NCBI GenBank assembly: GCA_002371295.1
Contig: DFGZ01000146.1
Location: 1 to 20,615, forward strand
DNA length: 20,615 bases
DNA from: Oribacterium sp. UBA3737
GTDB taxonomy: Bacteria; Bacillota_A; Clostridia; Lachnospirales; Lachnospiraceae
Reading direction: 5' to 3'
Part shown: positions 7,457 to 12,759 of the stretch, in pieces
How positions within the stretch are numbered: the stretch's first letter is position 1
Layout of the letters: the number at the start of each line of letters is the position of its first letter
Made by a program: the position numbers and the translations under genes
The notes under the pieces: generated by a model
Told to the model about the DNA's origin: nothing
What the model saw: the letters and a program-made list of their open reading frames with translations, nothing else
Database searches by the model: none

Positions 7457-8185
7457 TTACCTGCCTAAAGGCTGAGTTGCCAGCTTGCGTGGATTTTTCC
7501 AATAATGTCTCTGCAGACTGAACATTCTTATAATCATCCAAAGAATCTTTATTCCGTCTCGAAAAGTACTGAGTTTGGATGGACTTTCCGGCGGTCTCTC
7601 TTTATAAGCTATGTCAATGTTTTCTACCCTCATATGCCTCTCCGCAGCATAGACAGACATCTCTGTTTCGATTTCAAATCCCTTTGACGTGGCATAAAAT
7701 GATTTCACAAATGCATATGACATGGCTCTGTAACCTGTCATGACATCTTTGAAATCACCACCAAATAATATGTTTACCGTATTTGTAACGAACATATTGC
7801 CAACAGTATGAAATGGTCTCGTGTTCACGGCCTTAAACGCTCCCGACATACGGTTCCCCACCACCATGTCAGCGTCACCCTTCAGGATGATGTCTGCCAT
7901 ACCTGATGCATACTCAGAGTCATAAGTGGCATCTCCGTCAATCATGATATAGCATACGGCATCCACCTCTCTGAACATACGACGCACTACATTTCCTTTT
8001 CCCCGGCAGGGCTCATACCTGACTATAGCTCCTGCCTTCTCCGCAAGCTCTGCAGTACGGTCACTTGATCCATTGTCGTATACATAAACGGCTGCATCAG
8101 GAAGATACTTACGAAATCCTGTTACAACTTCATTGATAGTGTATTCCTCGTTGTAGCAGGGTATCAGTACAGCTATTTCATCCAT
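7457..8185 (-). CDS. Family 2 glycosyltransferase, polyprenyl-phosphate hexose synthase type
   Basis: A 242-residue GT-A fold enzyme that likely transfers a hexose from a nucleotide sugar to a polyprenyl phosphate on the cytoplasmic face of the membrane, in the manner of DPM1. Visible motifs: VLIPCYNEE (6-14), YDNGSSDRT (36-44), a MIDGDATYD metal site (81-89), GNRMSG (110-115), DVMTGYRAMS (147-156) and the acceptor region EIETEMSVYA (171-180). There are no C-terminal TM helices, so it belongs to the short DPM1-like class and would need a separate membrane partner. The next gene on the strand is a polytopic membrane protein, which fits. ATG 8185 has AAAGGA nine bases upstream. The exact sugar cannot be read from the sequence. 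Confidence 0.88.
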   Translation of the reverse strand: MDEIAVLIPCYNEEYTINEVVTGFRKYLPDAAVYVYDNGSSDRTAELAEKAGAIVRYEPCRGKGNVVRRMFREVDAVCYIMIDGDATYDSEYASGMADIILKGDADMVVGNRMSGAFKAVNTRPFHTVGNMFVTNTVNILFGGDFKDVMTGYRAMSYAFVKSFYATSKGFEIETEMSVYAAERHMRVENIDIAYKERPPESPSKLSTFRDGIKILWMIIRMFSLQRHYWKNPRKLATQPLGR

Positions 8186-8228
8186 AAGCGTTCATCCTTT
8201 CATAAAGAGCTTCCAAAACCATCCTTTA

Positions 8229-8417
8229 TCAGGTTTCCCTTACATGTTTAAACACAATAAAACCGCCGAACCCGATAAGACACAATAGTCTCGTCAGATT
8301 CAACGGTCATCCATCTTCAAAGTATTTAATTTCATCCAATGCAAAATGGGCGCAGTTAACTTGTGCTGTGCTGTGCTGTGCTGTGCTGTGCTCAATAAGC
8401 ATTGATCCTAACTGCAT
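8229..8417 (-). other. Possible small ORF with in-frame continuation; leader peptide or gene remnant
   Basis: ATG 8417 has AAGGA ten bases upstream and opens 36 codons (to TGA 8309-8307). They begin MQLGSMLIEH, run through the pentanucleotide repeat as a Ser/Thr/Ala/Gln/His stretch, then continue ALDEIKYFEDG. After the TGA the same frame stays open for 25 codons with a membrane-like composition (RLLCLIGFGGFIVF) and stops at 8231-8229, 43 bases before the GT2 start. The possible readings are a leader peptide, a membrane protein gene broken by a stop, or chance. The ribosome site and the upstream regulatory module raise the odds of expression. No family recognised. Confidence 0.3.
8362..8391. 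repeat. Pentanucleotide tandem repeat (TGTGC)x6
   Basis: Six perfect copies of TGTGC (GCACA on the minus strand). The unit length is not a multiple of three, so gain or loss of one copy shifts any reading frame across it. It lies inside the possible 36-codon ORF in the leader of the GT2 locus, a position where slipped-strand changes could act as a phase-variable switch. Confidence 0.9.
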
Positions 8418-8457
8418 AGTGTCAAGTCCTTTTCAATCTATAACGCGATTCAACAAC

Positions 8458-8528
8458 TATCCGCTGAGCTCCTCAGCAGATATCCGACTATAGATTGATG
8501 TCGACATTTTCAGAAAATTTTATAAATC
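8458..8528 (-). promoter_or_regulatory. Regulatory module, copy 1 (palindrome, -10-like box, AGGAG-loop hairpin)
   Basis: Read on the minus strand: a TTTATAAA-containing A/T tract, then GAAAATGTCGACATC with the perfect palindrome ATGTCGACAT, then TATAGT (a -10-like box), then CGGA, then a hairpin (8482-8458). The hairpin arms are UAUCUGCU and AGCGGAUA around GAGGAGCUC. All positions pair on the minus strand only because of a U-G wobble, while the plus strand would have a C/A mismatch, which points to minus-strand RNA. A second long-range pair, TCAATCTATA/TATAGATTGA (8433-8442, 8489-8498), brackets it. About 84% identical to 11038-11099 over the alignable part. It lies 40 bases upstream of the small ORF and the GT2 locus. 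Confidence 0.6.
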
Positions 8529-8611
8529 AAAGCAAAAATAACCATATAACCAACAGCCATATAGTCGTTTTTTAGACGATATGCAACCGGACCATTCTCT
8601 GCTATCCTCTA

Positions 8612-8636
8612 TATAATCAATCTAGTTTTAGGAGGT
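8612..8636 (+). promoter_or_regulatory. -10 box and ribosome site of the Rpn-family gene
   Basis: TATAAT at 8612-8617 is a perfect -10 hexamer; no good -35 is visible 16-18 bases upstream. AGGAGGT follows at 8630-8636, so the leader would be very short. The site is 7 bases from a GTG (8643) that opens only a five-codon frame overlapping the real start, and 13-14 bases from the ATG at 8650. Confidence 0.5.
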
Positions 8637-8649
8637 ACAAACGTGATAC

Positions 8650-9681
8650 ATGTCAAATGATGATAAATACAATTCCATCGGCATGCCTTTTGATTCTGTA
8701 TTTAAGACGGCTGCAGAGAAATCCGGACATTTAATGCTAGCCGTTATAGAGCAGATGTTCCATGTTAAAGCGGAGCTTATTGATTTGAAGGATATCGAAA
8801 GAGTCGCCAATGAACGCTATCTTATAGACGATAGCGGACAAACTGCAATTTCAAAAAGATACACTGACAGCTGCTTCAAAATCGGTGGTAAATACTATCA
8901 TATAGAATGTCAATCAACCGATGATGGGAGCATCCTATTCAGGCTTACAGATTACAACATGCGTATAGCCATGGATAACTCAAAACTCATTGATTCAGGT
9001 CAGTCAATACTTGTTAAACTTCCTGATTCAGGACTGATAAATCTGAGAAGTCCTGATAATTCATTCAAAATTTCCCATAAGAACATTATCTATCGTTATT
9101 CAGATCAGGAAATAGTCATGCCGGTTCCGGTCATGAACATTCAGGCGTATACTGCCGATGAAATCTATAACAATAGTTTATTTTTCCTGATCCCCTTCTA
9201 CTCGATTAGATACGAAAAACGTCTTAACAAAATTTCCAGAAAAAATTTCAAAAATTTATCTAAAAAGCAAATCCGAAAAATATTAGCTGCTAACAAAGTC
9301 GAATATGATAGAATATATTCAGAGCTTAAAGAATACTTTGACAGACTTATGAAAGCCTGTGAAGCCGGGTTACTGTCAGAAGATGACACCCGAAACCTAG
9401 CCGAGCTTTCAAAGATCATATTAAGTCATATAACACGAAAACTGGAGTCAGATTTGAAAGAAAGGATGGTGGCACTCTTGGGCGGTCAGGTACTGGAACT
9501 TAGACAGGATATATGGTTTAAGCAGGGCGAACAGATAGGTTTTGAGCGCGGCGAAAGGCAACGCGACCGGGAAAAGATCACCGATATGCTTCGCAGGGGA
9601 AAAACCCCCGAAGAAATAGCTGATTTCTGTGCGTATCCTATGGATTTAATCAATGAAATACAGAAAGAGCTGCAATCTTAG
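8650..9681 (+). CDS. Rpn-family / PD-(D/E)XK nuclease-type putative transposase
   Basis: A 343-residue member of the Rpn/PDDEXK-transposase superfamily, which includes recombination-promoting nucleases (E. coli RpnA-type). The nuclease core is visible: D73 (YTDSCFK), then E86 and Q88 in YYHIECQS, that is, D-x12-E-x-Q. IPFYSIRYEK (181-190) follows, then a basic helical stretch (191-220), a long coiled helical region (220-310) and a C-terminal tail GKTPEEIADFCAYP, a small helix-turn-helix-like motif typical of Clostridia members. The length is normal for the family and the active site looks intact. It is the only plus-strand gene here and is visibly A/T-richer than its neighbours, with more AAA, ATA and AGA codons, which suggests acquisition. 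I see no flanking terminal inverted repeats. ATG 8650 is the best in-frame start, though its ribosome-site spacing is long. Confidence 0.85.
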   Translation: MSNDDKYNSIGMPFDSVFKTAAEKSGHLMLAVIEQMFHVKAELIDLKDIERVANERYLIDDSGQTAISKRYTDSCFKIGGKYYHIECQSTDDGSILFRLTDYNMRIAMDNSKLIDSGQSILVKLPDSGLINLRSPDNSFKISHKNIIYRYSDQEIVMPVPVMNIQAYTADEIYNNSLFFLIPFYSIRYEKRLNKISRKNFKNLSKKQIRKILAANKVEYDRIYSELKEYFDRLMKACEAGLLSEDDTRNLAELSKIILSHITRKLESDLKERMVALLGGQVLELRQDIWFKQGEQIGFERGERQRDREKITDMLRRGKTPEEIADFCAYPMDLINEIQKELQS

Positions 9682-9761
9682 GATAAGTAAATACTCATCC
9701 TATAAATGGATGGGTGCCGGCTAAACCCATAATCCAAATCTTAAGACTTTCATCCCAACAA

Positions 9762-9809
9762 AAAAGCCATCGCTCTAACGGACTTAAAATCCTTAAAGCG
9801 ATGGCTTTT
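9762..9809. terminator. Bidirectional terminator shared by the two convergent genes
   Basis: AAAAGCCATCGCT (9762-9774) and AGCGATGGCTTTT (9797-9809) are perfect complements, with A-runs on one side and T-runs on the other, so it works in both directions. An inner GGA/TCC hairpin lies in the loop. It ends the Rpn-family gene from the left and the diguanylate cyclase from the right. The right arm also encodes the last codons of the cyclase, whose stop is at 9795-9793. Confidence 0.85.
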
Positions 9810-11013
9810 CTTTAGCTTTCAGAAACCTTTTTCGGTCATACATTCTTGCATCTGCTCTTTCAAATACCTTGCGGAAGCTGTTATCTTCTCCGGGCCGGAA
9901 TGCAGAAAGACCGCTGGCAACAACCGGAGATCCATTACACTGGTTTTCCTCTGCCTGCCTTTCAAATTCTGCCAGAAGTGACTTTCTGTTCTGATAATCT
10001 TCACCCTCCACCAGGACAACAAATTCATCCCCGCCAATCCTGAAAACCGGACTGTGCTTAAACATTTCGCAGATCAGGTGACATGCCTCCTTTAGAAGAC
10101 GGTCTCCTGCCTCATGCCCATGGGTATCATTCATACGTTTCAGACCATTTACATCGAACACAACCACACCGAACTCCTGCAAATCTCCACTTGCAATACC
10201 CTCATTTATCTGCTGCTCTGCCTCAACATATGCATTATAGCTTTTTACACCGGTGAGAGAATCCCTGAATGCGAGTTGCCTTGCTGACCCGAGTTCCTTC
10301 TTTTGTTTTTCTTCCCTCCGAAGCATTTCTTCCAGTTCAAGCAGACGGTCCTCTTTCATATCCTCCAGAACAAAGGTATGAAGGATACATGTTCCCAGCA
10401 GCCATCCGGTGGTATACAGCGGAAGAAGCGGGTTAGTCACCTGAATACCCAACAGTATTGCAATTGCAAAACCAAATAATCCTATTGCCCGGTGATGGCG
10501 TTTTGCACTTTTGTCCTTGCCTTTGGATACAAATAACACATAACCGGCAGAAACCATAAACATGATGACCTGTATTATCAGGATATCATATCTCAGTTTG
10601 CCTGAACAAAATACTCCGTCTTCATCAAACCAGAACATAACCGGCACAAAGAAGTTCAGTATCAAAACAACAGTTATAAATGCAAGAAAAAACCAGCCAA
10701 TATAATGCAGAGCTTTGTTCAGCCAGGCCAACTCCTCCAGATAGTCTATCACATAACGAGTCCACAAAAAAACAGTACCGGCCATTAAAGCAAAGTAAAC
10801 CACAGTATCCGCAAACACCGCAGCTATCAAATGTTCCTCATAGAGGATTCCCCAAAAAATGTCCGAAATATAAAATGCTGCTACACTCAACACGAGCAGG
10901 CGATATGTTTTCCCTGCCGGCGATGTATTTCTGTAATGCTGATTTCTTATTACGTCATTGTTTATGATGCAATGGACCAACAACGCCACTATTGCCGTAA
11001 TTGAATAAGTCAT
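9793..11013 (-). CDS. Membrane-bound diguanylate cyclase (GGDEF)
   Basis: Makes cyclic di-GMP from two GTP at the membrane. Residues 1-217 hold about seven hydrophobic segments (near 3-19, 39-59, 63-83, 105-126, 144-162, 177-193, 200-216), a probable sensory module I cannot name. A charged coiled-coil linker follows (218-248). The GGDEF domain spans about 249-400: DSLTGVKSYN (251-260), FDVNGLKRMNDTHGHEAGD (286-304), the catalytic RIGGDEF (325-331) and the end motif ADARMYDRKR. The active-site loop is canonical, so activity is expected. The RxxD product-inhibition site five residues before GGDEF is missing (FKHS there), so feedback inhibition through that site is unlikely. ATG 11013 follows AGGGAG; an out-of-frame ATG lies between. 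Regulatory module copy 2 sits directly upstream. Confidence 0.93.
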   Translation of the reverse strand: MTYSITAIVALLVHCIINNDVIRNQHYRNTSPAGKTYRLLVLSVAAFYISDIFWGILYEEHLIAAVFADTVVYFALMAGTVFLWTRYVIDYLEELAWLNKALHYIGWFFLAFITVVLILNFFVPVMFWFDEDGVFCSGKLRYDILIIQVIMFMVSAGYVLFVSKGKDKSAKRHHRAIGLFGFAIAILLGIQVTNPLLPLYTTGWLLGTCILHTFVLEDMKEDRLLELEEMLRREEKQKKELGSARQLAFRDSLTGVKSYNAYVEAEQQINEGIASGDLQEFGVVVFDVNGLKRMNDTHGHEAGDRLLKEACHLICEMFKHSPVFRIGGDEFVVLVEGEDYQNRKSLLAEFERQAEENQCNGSPVVASGLSAFRPGEDNSFRKVFERADARMYDRKRFLKAKEKPSL

Positions 11014-11031
11014 ATTGGCTTTTCATCTCCC

Positions 11032-11099
11032 TATACTGATCTCCTTAGCATATGTCCGACTATAAAAGATGTCGACATTTTCAGAAATATTTATAAATC
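11032..11099 (-). promoter_or_regulatory. Regulatory module, copy 2, at the diguanylate cyclase start
   Basis: Same order and strand as 8458-8528: an ATTTATAAAT palindrome, GAAAATGTCGACATC with palindrome ATGTCGACAT, TATAGT, CGGA, then a hairpin (11052-11032) with arms UAUGCU and AGUAUA around AAGGAGAUC. The core of 20 bases at 11068-11087 is identical to 8497-8516. The hairpin arms differ from copy 1 but still pair (one G-U), while the AGGAG loop is kept. The hairpin ends one base before the GGGAG of the cyclase ribosome site, so it could control translation. The -35 is weak (TTCTGA). Confidence 0.6.
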
Positions 11100-11100
11100 T

Positions 11101-11136
11101 AAAATCGGCAGTCCTTAGTAAACAGGTCCTGCCGAT
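11101..11136 (-). terminator. Intrinsic terminator after the HI0933-type flavoprotein gene
   Basis: ATCGGCAG (11104-11111) and CTGCCGAT (11129-11136) pair perfectly. In the minus direction the stem is followed by TTTTAGATTTAT. It lies 28 bases after the gene's stop and directly abuts regulatory module copy 2. Confidence 0.65.
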
Positions 11137-11164
11137 CATCTTTATCAATGCTTTTTGAGTCAGT

Positions 11165-12700
11165 CTATATAGTTTTCTCTCCTGCAGCTCTTCCGGACAT
11201 GTACCCCGAGCTCCAGGCCCACTGGAGATTGTAGCCTCCGCAGATTCCGTCTATGTCCAGTATTTCTCCTGCGAAGTAAAGTCCCGGAACAAGCTTTGAT
11301 TCCATGGTTTCGGGATTGACTTCCGAGGTGTTTATGCCGCCTGCTGTGCACTGGGCATTCTGAAACGGGTTCACTTCCTCACACTCTGCCTGGAAGCTGC
11401 AGCTAAGGGAACCAAGTGCCTTAAGCTGCTTTTCGGAAACAGCCGAAACAGGCATCCTTCTCTCTATGTCAGAAAGCTCCAGAAGCACATTGCCAAGCTT
11501 TTCATTGAGAAGTCCGGTAAAGAAGCTGCCCATCTCTTTATTACGGAGCCTCTCTGCCCGTTTCTTAAAAAATCTGAATATCTCCTCATTATCATCAGAA
11601 ATACCCGGAAGAAAATTGATATAAACTGAAGCTTTCTTTCCATCCCTGAGGGCGTAGGCCACGAATCTCGAAATCTGGAATACAGGGATTCCGGAGATGC
11701 CGTAGTCTGTAAGCTGAAGTTCGCCTTCCTCCTTTGCGACCACATCTCCGTCTATCTTCACTGTGAGCTTCACATCCGTCCTTACTCCCGCCATATTCTT
11801 ATAACGGTTCCCTATACATTTCACCCCAGTAAGTGCCGGAACCTGAGGAACCAGAGTGTGTCCCAGAGCCTTTGCCCATACATAACCGTCTCCTGTGGAG
11901 CCGGTCTTCGGCACAGCTCTTGAACCTGTGGCGATGATCAGCTTTTTAGCCCTTATAACCGTATCACTTCCTTCGATGTCCAACAGGAAACCACAGTATC
12001 TACCTGTCTGTTCTGTGTTTGCCGGGTGATCTCCTGATTTATCTTCCTTGACCACCGAAAGATCTGCCCCTTTTCCGGCAAAAGCTTTGAAATCACCCTC
12101 ATCCTTCCTTATCTTTCTGATAAGGGTATCAAAAATCACTTCCGCCCCTGAATTCCTTACTTCGTCCCAAAGAGCTGTGACGACGGATGACGCCTGATCG
12201 GAATTCGGGTACACATAGTTTCCTCTGTATTTTGGTTCAATGCCTATTTCTCTGAACCACTCTACAGTTTTTTCCGGCGGAAAGCACCTGATACCAGCCT
12301 CGGCAAACTCCGGGTTCTCCCCCCTGTATTTTCCGCCTGCCAGGTTTTCCATATCAAGGTTCGTATAATTGCATCTGCCGTTTCCTGTGGTGGCAAGCTT
12401 TTTCCCCGGGGCAGTATTTCTCTCTATCAGAAGAACTCTTGCACCTTTTCGGGCCGCTTCTATGGTAGCCATCATACCCGCCGCACCGGCACCTATCACC
12501 GCAACATCAAAAACACCTTTTACGGATGACGGGATGCTGCACCTGTTATTCCCATCGTCATTCCTGTTGTTATTTCTGTCATTATTCCTGTCGTTTTTTC
12601 TGTTGTTATTCCTATCGTTTTTTCTGTTGCTATTCCTATCGTTATTTCTATCGTTATTTTTATTGTTGGTTTTATTGTTGGTTTTCTCGTTATTTTTCAT
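11165..12700 (-). CDS. HI0933/BaiN-type NAD(P)/FAD-dependent oxidoreductase with Asn-rich N-terminal extension
   Basis: A 511-residue cytoplasmic flavoprotein of the HI0933-like family (YhiN/BaiN group); the substrate is unknown, though some members reduce enone bile-acid intermediates. Motifs: dinucleotide-binding VIGAGAAGMMATIEAARKG (68-86), the hallmark TTGNGRCNYTN (104-114), STGDGYVWAKALGH in the middle, and C-terminal GLYFAGEILDIDGICGGYN before WAWSSGYMSG. The family is usually about 410-420 residues. The extra length is mainly residues 1-60, a period-four Asn/Asp/Arg/Lys tract, plus a hydrophilic insert before the GFLLDIEG strand. ATG 12700 (GGAAA five bases upstream) is chosen because the frame's earlier TTG (12745) falls inside the preceding terminator. 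No promoter is visible, so expression may depend on read-through from the flippase transcript. Confidence 0.88.
   Translation of the reverse strand: MKNNEKTNNKTNNKNNDRNNDRNSNRKNDRNNNRKNDRNNDRNNNRNDDGNNRCSIPSSVKGVFDVAVIGAGAAGMMATIEAARKGARVLLIERNTAPGKKLATTGNGRCNYTNLDMENLAGGKYRGENPEFAEAGIRCFPPEKTVEWFREIGIEPKYRGNYVYPNSDQASSVVTALWDEVRNSGAEVIFDTLIRKIRKDEGDFKAFAGKGADLSVVKEDKSGDHPANTEQTGRYCGFLLDIEGSDTVIRAKKLIIATGSRAVPKTGSTGDGYVWAKALGHTLVPQVPALTGVKCIGNRYKNMAGVRTDVKLTVKIDGDVVAKEEGELQLTDYGISGIPVFQISRFVAYALRDGKKASVYINFLPGISDDNEEIFRFFKKRAERLRNKEMGSFFTGLLNEKLGNVLLELSDIERRMPVSAVSEKQLKALGSLSCSFQAECEEVNPFQNAQCTAGGINTSEVNPETMESKLVPGLYFAGEILDIDGICGGYNLQWAWSSGYMSGRAAGEKTI
12542..12694. repeat. 12-bp tandem repeat coding for the Asn/Asp/Arg/Lys N-terminus
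   Basis: About twelve degenerate 12-base units on the minus strand encode four-residue words such as NNDR, NSNR, KNDR, NNNR and, at the start, NNEK and TNNK. The period is a multiple of three, so copy changes keep the frame. The unit structure at DNA level suggests expansion by slippage within the flavoprotein gene. Confidence 0.85.
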
Positions 12701-12715
12701 ATTTCCAGCTGTTTT

Positions 12716-12743
12716 AAAAATGCCCGCCCCATAAGGGACAGGC
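12716..12743 (-). terminator. Intrinsic terminator after the flippase gene
   Basis: In minus-strand RNA GCCUGUCCC (12743-12735) pairs with GGGGCGGGC (12730-12722) across a UUAU loop; two positions are G-U. AUUUUU follows (12721-12716). It begins 16 bases after the flippase stop and ends 15 bases before the flavoprotein ATG, so it should reduce read-through into that gene. Confidence 0.75.
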
Positions 12744-12759
12744 AATAGACATTAAACCC

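Larger units (their letters stand above)
8186..8649. other. 464-base stretch without a firm gene: divergent control region
   Basis: This stretch separates the minus-strand GT2 locus from the plus-strand Rpn-family gene. It holds a possible 36-codon ORF and a hydrophobic continuation (8229-8417), a six-copy TGTGC repeat (8362-8391), arms GCAGTTA/TAACTGC around that repeat (8352-8358, 8409-8415), a structured promoter-like module (8458-8528), an imperfect hairpin ATATAGTC/GACGATAT near 8562-8582, and the -10 box and ribosome site of the Rpn-family gene (8612-8636). I see no tRNA or known riboswitch. Confidence 0.6.

Noticed and set aside
7311..7541. Upstream extension of the membrane protein into the GT2 gene
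   Set aside because: The frame is open but would overlap GT2 by 85 bases with no ribosome site; the hydrophobic N-terminus begins right after ATG 7310.
8362..8391. CRISPR-like array
   Set aside because: Units are five bases without spacers; it is a simple tandem repeat, and no cas genes are present.
11014..11160. GEMM (c-di-GMP) riboswitch before the diguanylate cyclase
   Set aside because: None of the conserved GEMM core segments is present; the region is explained by the module and a terminator.
12369..12734. Plus-strand Leu/Phe/Ser-rich open frame that looks like a membrane protein
   Set aside because: It is the complement of the 12-base repeat tract and the FAD-binding region; composition follows from the repeat.
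12743..12745. TTG as the start of the HI0933-type flavoprotein
   Set aside because: It is the first base triplet of the flippase terminator hairpin and has no ribosome site; ATG 12700 is better placed.
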